In this document: piece by piece, positions 35,970-44,905 of the stretch
Layout: every line of letters starts with the position of its first letter
How positions within the stretch are numbered: position 1 is the first letter of the stretch
Assembly (NCBI GenBank): GCA_045538735.1
Contig: JAZSRY010000011.1
Location: 1 to 64,000 of the forward strand
Source: SIG459 sp045538735
GTDB lineage: Bacteria; Bacillota; Clostridia; Oscillospirales; Oscillospiraceae
Direction of reading: 5' to 3'
Length of the DNA stretch: 64,000 nucleotides
Position numbers and translations under genes: made by a program
The notes under the pieces: generated by a model
The model's input: the letters and a program-made list of their open reading frames with translations, nothing else
Databases searched by the model: none
Told to the model about the DNA's origin: nothing

Positions 35970-36704
35970 TTAGATTTTTGAGAATTTCATAAAAAGAAAC
36001 CTTGGATAATCATATCTGTATTTATCTGGTAATTCTTCCTGTGGATAGGGTTCGATCATCTTTTCTAGCATAAAATTTTCCCCACAAATTCTGCTAATGT
36101 ACGTGGAGAGCGGTCTATGAATATATGTGGCAGCTCCCAATGACTTGACTAATGATAAAGAGAAATCGTGCTCAATATATACTTCTTCATTGCAGTTAAA
36201 CCATGAAGCATTCTCAAATCCCCAATATTTCGGCCAGTTACACGGATGTGGAAGCATAATCAATAATTTTCCACCAATAGTAAGAAGTCTAGAGATTGCT
36301 CTAACGGAATTAATCCAATCAGGGTCACAAGAAAAAACCATGTTCGATACACAGATGTCAAATTTGTTCTCAGTACTAAACTTACTAACTGACGAAACTA
36401 TAAATTCAGCTCCGCAATCCGAATAACGTTCCTTGGCAAACGCAATGCTAGTAGCGCTAACATCAATGCCCACACATTTTCTAGCATGTTTTGCTAATAA
36501 TGAAGTTAAATATCCTGTTCCGCATCCAATATCTAATATACTATTAACACCGCATGGACTTAGCTCCTCAATAATGCATGGAGCAGTTACAGCTAGTAAG
36601 CTAAAATCTTTGCCTAAATCAATAACTTCTTGTCTACTTCCACACAGAGCATCCCATTCAGCCTGTATGTCAGATAAGTGCTTTGGGGCAGTTTTCTTAA
36701 TCAT
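35970..36704 (-). CDS. Class I SAM-dependent methyltransferase
   Basis: A 244-residue Rossmann-fold methyltransferase. Motif I LDIGCGTGYLTSLLA is near residue 57; the acidic end of motif II is GIDVSATSIAFAKE; a later motif lies in FDICVSNMVFSC. No target-recognition domain for DNA is present, so the substrate is probably a small molecule, lipid or protein. It is the third gene of a leftward unit: its ATG overlaps the preceding PLD-like gene's stop by eight bases, and the HipB-HipA-like gene is first. Linkage to a toxin-kinase-like gene makes a modification or immunity role possible. Confidence 0.85.
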   Translation of the reverse strand: MIKKTAPKHLSDIQAEWDALCGSRQEVIDLGKDFSLLAVTAPCIIEELSPCGVNSILDIGCGTGYLTSLLAKHARKCVGIDVSATSIAFAKERYSDCGAEFIVSSVSKFSTENKFDICVSNMVFSCDPDWINSVRAISRLLTIGGKLLIMLPHPCNWPKYWGFENASWFNCNEEVYIEHDFSLSLVKSLGAATYIHRPLSTYISRICGENFMLEKMIEPYPQEELPDKYRYDYPRFLFMKFSKI

Positions 36705-37317
36705 AGCTATTTTCCTTACATACTAAATCACAGAGGCGCAGCATATCAACAGCCAAAGAATTGATCCACTGATCTTGTGGGCTACCACTTGTGCTGGTTT
36801 GATAGATGCTATGCCTAAATTTACTCCTTTTGCGGATGCTATTTTGAATGTTGGCGATGGCCACTTGAGGATTATTCTTGTTGTAGCGAATTATTGTGAA
36901 CCTCGTCTGGGGCTCAAAGCCTAATTCCCCATAAAATTTTACTTTGATGCCCCTACTAGCCATTGTTTTTGTTGTTTCGTTCTCGGATTGGGCAAAGATC
37001 AATACGCTACTCTTTTTTGCTTCAAGGCATGCCATTACTTCTGGAGTTACCCAACTTAAGGCTCTACTAACGATACAGATTTTTCCCTGAGAATTGATGA
37101 TTTCTTTCATCGCATCTTCTATGTCTTTTTGGCTTGTGCAGATTCGTTCATTATGAGTATTGGCCTTTATTCCTTCGTAGACCAGGAAAATAAAGCACCC
37201 TAAACCGAGCGCTGCAATAGCGAAGGTGAGCCAGACTGGCATAAAAGAAGAAAAAGCCGGACTAACAATTGAAATTGCGGTTCCCCCAGCTGTGATAATA
37301 TGCTTAATATATTTCAT
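36697..37317 (-). CDS. Membrane protein with PLD-like cytoplasmic domain (inactive-looking)
   Basis: A 206-residue protein. The frame opens at 37356, but GGGAG seven bases before the ATG at 37317 decides the start. Two hydrophobic helices (about 5-25 and 28-50) precede a soluble domain with alternating strands and helices (GKICIVSRALSWVTPEV, SSVLIFAQSENETTKTM, GIKVKFYGELGF). This pattern resembles one half of a phospholipase-D-like fold, but no HKD motif is present. It lies between the HipB-HipA fusion (39-base gap) and the methyltransferase (overlap). Fold assignment is tentative. Confidence 0.55.
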   Translation of the reverse strand: MKYIKHIITAGGTAISIVSPAFSSFMPVWLTFAIAALGLGCFIFLVYEGIKANTHNERICTSQKDIEDAMKEIINSQGKICIVSRALSWVTPEVMACLEAKKSSVLIFAQSENETTKTMASRGIKVKFYGELGFEPQTRFTIIRYNKNNPQVAIANIQNSIRKRSKFRHSIYQTSTSGSPQDQWINSLAVDMLRLCDLVCKENSYD

Positions 37318-37356
37318 TGCGGTTCTCCCTATCTTTATCTGTATTGTATCTAGCAA

Positions 37357-38730
37357 CTAAGCTTTTTGTTTAGGAATAGACAACAATTTTCTCACTCGGA
37401 CTTCCAATAGCTTTTCAAGCATCTGCAGATGTTCTTCGGAGAAGTTTAGAGCGGGATTGCGTTTGAATTTGAAGCCTATCATGCGGCGGAGCTGTTCTTT
37501 TTGCTTTGTGCCCATAACCGCCGCACAGATTTCTTCAAAAGATAAGCGATATGGAGTAGTACGGGTTTTGGCGTATCCCTCCATCGCGGAGAAAGTGGCG
37601 AGGTCATCCTTACCTGCATAGCACAGAAGAGATAGGCCGTTATCAAAGATAGGGGCAGGAGCGATAATTTTACCGCTGTTATTATCTCTAAGAACGCCAA
37701 AGTTTCCAAAGTGTCGATCTTCATTATAAATTAAAGCATCAAAAACCAACATACTACGAATTTGTTCACCAAACTCCTGACCAAGACCATCGTAGTATTC
37801 AATGCACTTTTGAATACCTCCGGTGCGGACAATTCTTCCGATTGGAATGTATGAAATATCTTTGTTAGTAAATAGCACGCACTTGGATGCTGTGATACCT
37901 TTCCAGTTTTCTAAATCGTAGTGTACAGTATTCAACTGCATCGTTTCTGCAATTTGAGAGGCGTAGAATTCGCAATAGGGCTCACGACCTGCATTGGATG
38001 CTCCGGTTGAGCCACCCTTGTACAAATATATGCCATCGTTTTCGATGAAACGCCATGCTTTTGGAAGCATTCCGTTGGTGGTTAGTTCTGGAGATGTGGT
38101 AAATGCCTGTTTACTTTGACCGGCACCTGTATATGCAACGAGAGCCAACATCTCAGAAAACCGATTCTCGTAAAGATTATACTGGGCAAAAGTGCCCTCA
38201 AAGTCGTCAGGAACAACCCAATAGCTATCGTTTAGAGATAAGCCTTTGCAGACATCGATGATTCCTTTGGTGTCATTATGGCTAAGACCTAGAGTTTTGA
38301 GGATCTCATCAACGAATGCTCGGTTTTTTGGTATTACTCTTCGTTCTAACCATTTGATGACACCTTCATTGGTTTGTTCCATATCAAGAGGCATCAGATG
38401 AGAATGAGTTTTATCTATATTAATAATTTCGGCGACAAGGCCTTCCAAACCGCGCTTTTCCATAATGAACTTCATGAGTTCTGTATCATAAATACGAAGA
38501 GAATAAAATTTGCTCATTGGCTCCTCCTTGTCCTCTAAATTTAGCGATACTGTTTTGCCGACTGCAGATGCTATTTTCAACAGCATATCAAGTGAGAGGT
38601 TTTGAGTACCGCTTTCCAGCCTGCATATATTTGAGCGCTGCGTACCTATCATACGAGCTAATTCGGATTGGCTGATTCCTTTTTCTAATCGTGCCTCAGT
38701 GAGTTGTGATATGATTTCCTGTCTATTCAT
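37357..38730 (-). CDS. Fused HipB-HipA-like protein
   Basis: A 457-residue single-chain version of a HipBA pair. Residues 1-65 are an XRE helix-turn-helix (EARLEKGISQSELARMI, SNICRLESGTQNLSLDMLL), normally the separate HipB antitoxin. After a linker, residues about 190-445 form a HipA-like Ser/Thr kinase: ATP-binding Lys in DGIYLYKGGSTG, catalytic loop YNEDRHFGNFG (N, D, H, N) near 336, and metal-binding DNG in PIFDNGLSLL near 367. In HipBA the kinase phosphorylates a tRNA synthetase; the target here is unknown. The ATG at 38730 has AAGGG upstream; an in-frame GTG at 38742 is less likely. A perfect operator-like palindrome lies 35 bases upstream. Confidence 0.85.
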   Translation of the reverse strand: MNRQEIISQLTEARLEKGISQSELARMIGTQRSNICRLESGTQNLSLDMLLKIASAVGKTVSLNLEDKEEPMSKFYSLRIYDTELMKFIMEKRGLEGLVAEIINIDKTHSHLMPLDMEQTNEGVIKWLERRVIPKNRAFVDEILKTLGLSHNDTKGIIDVCKGLSLNDSYWVVPDDFEGTFAQYNLYENRFSEMLALVAYTGAGQSKQAFTTSPELTTNGMLPKAWRFIENDGIYLYKGGSTGASNAGREPYCEFYASQIAETMQLNTVHYDLENWKGITASKCVLFTNKDISYIPIGRIVRTGGIQKCIEYYDGLGQEFGEQIRSMLVFDALIYNEDRHFGNFGVLRDNNSGKIIAPAPIFDNGLSLLCYAGKDDLATFSAMEGYAKTRTTPYRLSFEEICAAVMGTKQKEQLRRMIGFKFKRNPALNFSEEHLQMLEKLLEVRVRKLLSIPKQKA

Positions 38731-38764
38731 AGGCTTGAGCACCCTTCAGATTACTACATCCACA

Positions 38765-38784
38765 TGTTATCATAAATGATAACA
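38765..38784. promoter_or_regulatory. Operator palindrome of the HipB-HipA-like unit
   Basis: Perfect 8-base arms TGTTATCA and TGATAACA with a 4-base spacer, 35 bases upstream of the fused kinase start. It is the natural site for autoregulation by that protein's N-terminal helix-turn-helix. The remaining 38785-39091 holds no gene other than an upstream extension of the recombinase frame. Confidence 0.7.
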
Positions 38785-39091
38785 CAATACAAGGATAATT
38801 ATTGCCCATTTACCTATAAATTAGTAGTGTGATATTACTATTATGCTGTCTATAAAGTTTGATTTATCTCACAGCGGGGCAGCGATAAAATTGCATTAGA
38901 GTTTGGAGAATCATGCAGGATGCTTTGTGCCAAAAGGGTATACCTTAATGGCATAGCAGAAATTCACCGTTTTCCATGTCATATAAATCGCTTTCAATAT
39001 TTTGAAATGTTGCAAAATTAGAGGATACTTCATTGAAAGAAAAACGGCTATGTGGTATAATAAAGACAAATTACGAAAGGGGTGTTGTCCC

Positions 39092-39652
39092 GTGAGAGTG
39101 GGCTATGTGCGTTGCTCCACCGCTGAGCAGAACGAAGCTCGACAGTTGAAAATGATGGAAGAGCAGAAAGTCGAAAAGATCTTCACCGATAAGGCCAGCG
39201 GAAAGAATATTGACCGTAAAGATTTCAAAGCTATGATGGCTTTCGTACGCGCTGGTGACACTTTGATCGTTGAGAGCATCCCCCGTATCGCAAGAAACAC
39301 TAGGGATCTACTAACCATCATTTCCAATCTGACAGAGAAGGGTGTGGAGTTTGTCAGTCTGAAGGAGAACATTGATACCACCACACCCCACGGCCGTTTC
39401 ATGCTTACCGTGTTCGGAGCCTTAGAAGAGTTGGAACGTGAAAGCATCTTGGAGCGTCAGCGTGAGGGCATTCAGATTGCAAAGGCTGAGGGTAAGTATA
39501 AAGGCCGTAAGCCTGTGGCAGTCAATGAAGCTAAATTCCGTACTGTCTGCGCTCGTTGGCGTTCTGGTGAAATTACAGCGACAGCAGCGATGCAAGAAGT
39601 TGGATTGAAGCCAAATACGTTTTATCGTTGGGTCAAAAAACTGAATTTGTAA
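39092..39652 (+). CDS. Serine recombinase (resolvase/invertase family)
   Basis: A 186-residue recombinase. The frame is open from 39002, but GTG at 39092 has AAAGGGG at correct spacing and yields the canonical start RVGYVRCSTAEQNEARQ with the catalytic Ser. Other family marks are ESIPRIARNTRDLL (active-site Arg), the long E helix LEELERESILERQREGI, and a C-terminal helix-turn-helix (NEAKFRTVCARWRSGEITAT). Size is normal for a resolvase. It leads the rightward cargo operon, 53 bases before the YobI-type NTPase. It may resolve or invert DNA, or be a trace of how this cargo arrived. Confidence 0.9.
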   Translation: MRVGYVRCSTAEQNEARQLKMMEEQKVEKIFTDKASGKNIDRKDFKAMMAFVRAGDTLIVESIPRIARNTRDLLTIISNLTEKGVEFVSLKENIDTTTPHGRFMLTVFGALEELERESILERQREGIQIAKAEGKYKGRKPVAVNEAKFRTVCARWRSGEITATAAMQEVGLKPNTFYRWVKKLNL

Positions 39653-39705
39653 ATTGGGGATTTTTTCATATCAGCATGTATATGTAGAAAGAGAGAGGTA
39701 TACTA

Positions 39706-42700
39706 ATGAACGCAACAAAAAAGATGGATGAATGCAACCATGGAAAATACCACTTTGAGAAGTTAGCTTTAACCGAAGATGTTGATATTAGTGTCTACAA
39801 AGATGCAATTGACTTTGCGTTTGAAAACCCAGATGTTAAAAATATAGCTATCTCTGGTGCATATGGTTCAGGAAAAAGTAGTATTCTCGCATCCTACAAG
39901 AAGAAAAATCCAGATAAAAAGTTTGTGCATATTTCACTCGCACATTTCATTCCCCAGAAAAAGCAAAGCATCTCGACTCCACCACAAAGTAACATACCAG
40001 CCAATAAAACTGATACCATGGCGCTAGAAGGAAAGATTCTCAATCAATTGATTCACCAGCTAGACGCAAGGAATATTCCTCAAACCAATTTTCGTGTAAA
40101 GAATACCGCATCCTTAGGCTCAATCTTTTGGAACACGATTGCGTTTGTTGCACTTATTCTCTGTTTCCTTCACTTAATTCTCTCCTATACGTGGATCAAT
40201 TTTGTTGGTACTTTTGAACCATCTTGGTTAAAAAGCTTCTTGGAATTATTTACGACACCCTTTTCCTTCTTATGTAGTGGTCTTATTATATTTACAATCT
40301 GTGCAGTTTTTATCTATTCTGCTGTCAAAGCACAACGCTATAATGCCGTTATACGAAAATTAAGTCTTCAAGGCAATGAAATTGAACTTTTTGAAGAGAA
40401 TAACGACTCTTTCTTTGACAAGTACTTAAACGAAGTTCTTTATCTGTTTGAAAATTCAGGGATAGACGCTATTGTCTTTGAAGATATGGATCGCTACGAA
40501 ATGGAAGCAATTTTCGAGCGATTACGAGAAGTCAACACTCTTGTAAATATTCGCCTTGCAAAAAAGAAGAAGGACGCTATACGGTTTGTATTTCTGCTAA
40601 GGGATGATATTTTTATTTCTAAAGATAGAACTAAGTTTTTTGATTTCATTATCCCAATTGTTCCCGTCATTGACTCCTCTAATTCTTACGATCAGTTAAT
40701 TGAACATCTTGATCGCAATAATATTAAAACCAAATTTTCCGATGAGTTTCTTCAGGGAATTTCATTTTATATTGATGATATGAGGTTGCTCAAAAACATC
40801 TGTAACGAGTATTTAATCTATCATAGTCGACTTGGCTCTATTGGTCTTGACCCTGAAAAACTACTTGCCCTTATTACTTATAAAAATATCTACCCATACG
40901 ACTTTGGCAGGTTGCAGAACAACTTGGGCTATGTTCATGCGGTATTTGCAAACAAAGAAAACATTATTAAATCCCAACGCTCAACTTTAGAAAACGAATT
41001 GAAGAAAACGTCCCTTCTTGCTAAGGAAGCATCTGATGAAGACTTAAAATCAAAAAAGGAAGTAATGCTTGTATATGCAGTTGCTCATCTTTCCGAATAC
41101 ACGTATTCTTTAAGGAATATGAGCGAAAGTACCCTAGACACAAATATACGCAGAGTTCTTTCACGAGAACAGATACAGGAGTATGAGTATCGAATAAACA
41201 GAGCATCTTCACAACGTCAATCAGAACTTCACGAATCTTGCAAAGAACTCGAGCGGAGTATTATTTCAATCAACGGAATGCATCTATATGAGATTATCCC
41301 ACATGAAGATGGTGCAAAAGTTCTTTCAGAGATAACCCATGCCGAAGAAGGTGCTACGCAAGAATATCAAGAAATAAAAAACAGCCAGTATTTTGATCTG
41401 CTTAAGTATCTTATCCTGAACGGTTATCTAGACGAAAGTTATCCTGACTATATGACATATTTTTATCCCAACAGCCTGACCCGAAAGGATAAAATCTTTC
41501 TTAGACGAGTTTTGGATAGAAACGGTCATGATTACACATATGTTATTGATAATCCTCGCCTTGTTGTCTCCAAATTACGTGTGAGCGACTTTGATTATGT
41601 AGATGTTCTCAACAACAGCTTGCTAAATTATCTTTTGAAGAATGATTATCACTCCGAAAAGCTTCAGCATATGCTCGCACAGATAGAGAAGCGAAGAAAC
41701 TTCCAGTTCATACGCCAATTTCTGGAAAGCACACCTGAACGAGAAATATTCGTACAAGCATTTAGTAATCAATGGCCAGGATTCTTTGACGATATAGTTC
41801 GAAAAGGAGAACTGTCTCCTGAGGAAATCAGGCAGTATTCTATTGACACACTTTACCACTGTAATGAAGCACAACTTTCTAGCGTAAATATCGGAGGCTG
41901 CTTGACAGGATATATCGCCAACTGTTCGGATTACCTGCAGATTTCTAATCCCAAGATTGATAAGCTAATTTACGCATTTATGCTGTTAGATGTTCATTTT
42001 CGCTCACTCAATCCCGATGTCTCTAATCGGGTTCTCTTTGAACAGGTTTACCAAGCATCCTTGTATTCCATCAACATAGAGAATATAAATCTGATGCTTA
42101 AAGAAATGCATGGTGTTGCAGCAGATAATAGCGAATTACTTAGTAGTAATTACTCTTATATTTGTCGTTTTCCGGAATCACCACTATGTCATTATATTGA
42201 TCGTTTTATTGACGATTATATGGGTGTATGGCTAACCACATATCAAGGAATAATTTATGATGAGGAAAGTGATGCAATCAGGCTTCTAAACAACGAGCAC
42301 GTATCCGAGCGATTCAAAGAAGCATATATTTTACAGCTTGGAATAACCATTGGTGATATAAACGCTATCCAGGATAAGCAATTGTGGGAACTTCTTCTAA
42401 AAAAGAAATGTGTATTGCACACCGAGGAAAATGCCATTGCATATTGGACATTACAGAACAGGCTGGACCCCGTTCTCATCACTTATCTAAACGAGTTTCG
42501 TGATACAATTAGTTTCACCAAATGTAAAGAGTTAGTATCCGATGCTGAACTGAAGAAATTCTTTGTCGCCTTGGTAAAATGCAATAGCATCCAAAACAGG
42601 CAGTATAAAGAATGTGTCACTACTTTAGGCTTCGAGTGGACAGACGAATTCAATATTTCCGGCTTGTCAGTTGAAAAGGTCGAGATTCTGGCAAAGAATC

Positions 42701-43413
42701 ATATCCTCCAAATGACTCCAGCCACACTCTGCTATTTGCGCAACAATTATACCGATGCGGTTTGTGGGTACATTGAGAACAATTATGATGAATACACAAA
42801 TATCATGACTGCTCAATTGATGAATCAGCATGAATTGTTAATGATTCTAAAATGGAATGTTTCTGATGAATCTAAAAAGAAGCTAATTGACATGGCGCCT
42901 TCTCCTATTTCAATTATTGACAGCGACTATTCCCCCGAGATTAGCGTGTATATTTTGCATAAAAAGGTTAATTTTGGGGATATCCCGCTACTATACGAAA
43001 CCTATGATAGCCAGCCAGATCCAATCAAGGATTATATGTATGCTCTTGCTATCAAGAATATCGAATCCATTATCAGAGGCACAACGAAGACCACCACTGA
43101 ACTCAAGTGTCGAGTTCTTAATAATGACCAAGTTTCTGATTCTGTGAGACAAAGACTTCTTGTATCTGCAATAAAGACCCTTTCTAAAGAAGACGTATTA
43201 TTGTGTCTTGATGCTGCCCAAAAGCAGGAATTTTCCAAAATATTCAACCCAAGAGCAAAGCCAAAAATCGGAAACGATACGCACAGCAAAGAAATTCTTG
43301 ATAATATCAAGCTTAGGGGCTGGATAGCTGGATACTCGATGAATGAAGCAGGTAATGGATACGAAATACAGAAAAGCGCAACATCTAAGAAAAAGATGTT
43401 GACATACGTATAA
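39706..43413 (+). CDS. YobI-family membrane P-loop NTPase
   Basis: A 1235-residue protein. Walker A GAYGSGKSSI is at residues 51-60; Walker B is IVFEDMDRYE near 265; transmembrane helices lie near 145-170 and 185-212 between them. This insertion of membrane helices in the NTPase is typical of YobI/KAP-like NTPases. The C-terminal 800 residues are a long helical array, probably a sensor or scaffold in the manner of STAND-like proteins. It starts after GAGAGG. A terminator-like element and a 122-base insertion-like segment follow before the DUF2806 gene. Large NTPases of this type are common in phage-defence islands, so defence is likely, but the trigger and effector are unknown. Confidence 0.85.
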   Translation: MNATKKMDECNHGKYHFEKLALTEDVDISVYKDAIDFAFENPDVKNIAISGAYGSGKSSILASYKKKNPDKKFVHISLAHFIPQKKQSISTPPQSNIPANKTDTMALEGKILNQLIHQLDARNIPQTNFRVKNTASLGSIFWNTIAFVALILCFLHLILSYTWINFVGTFEPSWLKSFLELFTTPFSFLCSGLIIFTICAVFIYSAVKAQRYNAVIRKLSLQGNEIELFEENNDSFFDKYLNEVLYLFENSGIDAIVFEDMDRYEMEAIFERLREVNTLVNIRLAKKKKDAIRFVFLLRDDIFISKDRTKFFDFIIPIVPVIDSSNSYDQLIEHLDRNNIKTKFSDEFLQGISFYIDDMRLLKNICNEYLIYHSRLGSIGLDPEKLLALITYKNIYPYDFGRLQNNLGYVHAVFANKENIIKSQRSTLENELKKTSLLAKEASDEDLKSKKEVMLVYAVAHLSEYTYSLRNMSESTLDTNIRRVLSREQIQEYEYRINRASSQRQSELHESCKELERSIISINGMHLYEIIPHEDGAKVLSEITHAEEGATQEYQEIKNSQYFDLLKYLILNGYLDESYPDYMTYFYPNSLTRKDKIFLRRVLDRNGHDYTYVIDNPRLVVSKLRVSDFDYVDVLNNSLLNYLLKNDYHSEKLQHMLAQIEKRRNFQFIRQFLESTPEREIFVQAFSNQWPGFFDDIVRKGELSPEEIRQYSIDTLYHCNEAQLSSVNIGGCLTGYIANCSDYLQISNPKIDKLIYAFMLLDVHFRSLNPDVSNRVLFEQVYQASLYSINIENINLMLKEMHGVAADNSELLSSNYSYICRFPESPLCHYIDRFIDDYMGVWLTTYQGIIYDEESDAIRLLNNEHVSERFKEAYILQLGITIGDINAIQDKQLWELLLKKKCVLHTEENAIAYWTLQNRLDPVLITYLNEFRDTISFTKCKELVSDAELKKFFVALVKCNSIQNRQYKECVTTLGFEWTDEFNISGLSVEKVEILAKNHILQMTPATLCYLRNNYTDAVCGYIENNYDEYTNIMTAQLMNQHELLMILKWNVSDESKKKLIDMAPSPISIIDSDYSPEISVYILHKKVNFGDIPLLYETYDSQPDPIKDYMYALAIKNIESIIRGTTKTTTELKCRVLNNDQVSDSVRQRLLVSAIKTLSKEDVLLCLDAAQKQEFSKIFNPRAKPKIGNDTHSKEILDNIKLRGWIAGYSMNEAGNGYEIQKSATSKKKMLTYV

Positions 43414-43414
43414 A

Positions 43415-43536
43415 TCATAACCACCGTGCCGGTGGTTTGTGCAGACCTCTTCGGCCTTTTACCAGCAGAGCCTATAGGTTCATCGAATCACCTTTCGTCT
43501 GCGCGTTCCGACCCACCACCGCAGATGCGGTTATGA
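43415..43536. mobile_element. 122-base MITE/PATE-like non-coding element
   Basis: Bounded by perfect 8-base inverted ends TCATAACC and GGTTATGA, each leading into its own hairpin (43419-43437 and about 43518-43531). No coding frame lies inside. The paired end hairpins recall palindrome-associated derivatives of IS200/IS605-type transposons. No transposase was found nearby. It sits in the gap after the YobI-type gene. Confidence 0.5.
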
Positions 43537-43540
43537 GCAG

Positions 43541-43576
43541 AATCCAGCCCCCTCTGATGATGGGGCTGGATTTTGC
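43541..43576 (+). terminator. Terminator after the YobI-type gene
   Basis: Eleven-base perfect arms, 10-base loop and a TTTT tail. It would separate YobI from the DUF2806 gene, which then needs its own promoter in 43580-43800. Confidence 0.8.
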
Positions 43577-43801
43577 TAAACTCTAGTTTTGGGAAAGGAA
43601 TATTAGCTTTTGTGTTCCAATGTTTTATGTTGAGTTGGTATTGCATACTATTTTATTGGCCACGTATTATTGCGATTAAACGGGATATATATCGTTTTTG
43701 CAAATATTCAGCTTTTCAAAAATAAAAATATTTGATATACTGAGCCTACGTAATACAAAAATTTTTTGTTGTACTCTATATGATAAGCGAGAAAAACTAC
43801 T

Positions 43802-44881
43802 ATGGATTTTAACGCACTAATTGTTGCAATAACATCTGGATTTCCTAATGCATTTTCACACATTGCTGAGATACTAGTTGAGGCTTTCATTTTCGCAATG
43901 TTTGCAAAGCATGGTGATAAGAAAAACGCTGCACATAGCGTAAAAGCTAATGTTCTAGGAGACTTTATTGCTGAACTATATAAAGATAATAAGATAACAG
44001 GAACAGACTTAGTTAAATGCACGAATTTGGCAGCAATCGCAAAGCTTGCAGATAAAAAAAGAGCTGAACAAGATACCTCTTCTGAAGCGCATGAACATTC
44101 TAACAGTTATAATGCAAGCCAAACATATGATTTTGAATGGTTTCTGCGTTTCTTTGAAAGAGCTGGATATGCAACTAAAGAAGAAATGCAAGAACTTTGG
44201 GCATCTGTTTTAAATGGAGAAATAAACAACCGAGGTTCTTTCTCGTATAAAGCAATTGAAACGCTTTTTCATATGAGCGTAAACGAAGCAAACTTGTTTG
44301 ACGAAATGGCTAAATACTCAATAGTTACTCCTTATGCTGAATGTATGTTACCTTGTTCCTCGGAGTTGTATGCTAATTATGATACAACTTCACCTGTGAT
44401 ACAATCTGGACATAGCGATATATACTCAATTATTGCTGCCGCTTATGGAATTAATAACGAGAGAGTACAATGCCTGATTGAAAGCGGGTTATTGTCATCT
44501 CTTCTTACAACCAGTAATTTTATTGTTAGCCATGATCCGATTTATATTACTAATGATCAATATGCACTATCATTAAAACTAAAATCAGGGGTTACACATG
44601 ATGGTATCGAAATTGACATTTGTGGATATCGTTTTACCTCTGTAGCAAGGCAATTGTTTGGAGTAATGCATACTGAAATGTCGCTTCCCTTTTTCTTGGA
44701 CTTTGCACGATTAATTAAACGTAGATATTCCGAAATTGAGGTTCATATTTACAATATTATTACAATAGACGAAAATGGGATAGAATTAGACGAAGAGTAT
44801 GACTATCTTTTCGATTCTCAGTATTTAAATTACACAAAGCTCCAAGAACTCAATGAATGTGGGGATTTTGATATAGTATAA
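43802..44881 (+). CDS. DUF2806 protein
   Basis: A 359-residue protein. The central part matches DUF2806 (YDFEWFLRFFERAGYATKEE, LWASVLNGEINNRGSFSYKA, ETLFHMSVNEANLF), a family usually found in defence or mobile contexts with unknown biochemistry. An N-terminal amphipathic or membrane-associated stretch (residues 5-35) precedes it. The C-terminal 100 residues are alpha/beta without motif. It starts 24 bases before the HNH-HEPN gene end to start, forming a two-gene operon. The ribosome site is weak (GCGAG). Confidence 0.78.
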   Translation: MDFNALIVAITSGFPNAFSHIAEILVEAFIFAMFAKHGDKKNAAHSVKANVLGDFIAELYKDNKITGTDLVKCTNLAAIAKLADKKRAEQDTSSEAHEHSNSYNASQTYDFEWFLRFFERAGYATKEEMQELWASVLNGEINNRGSFSYKAIETLFHMSVNEANLFDEMAKYSIVTPYAECMLPCSSELYANYDTTSPVIQSGHSDIYSIIAAAYGINNERVQCLIESGLLSSLLTTSNFIVSHDPIYITNDQYALSLKLKSGVTHDGIEIDICGYRFTSVARQLFGVMHTEMSLPFFLDFARLIKRRYSEIEVHIYNIITIDENGIELDEEYDYLFDSQYLNYTKLQELNECGDFDIV

Positions 44882-44905
44882 AAGTAACAAATATGAGGTG
44901 TTATT

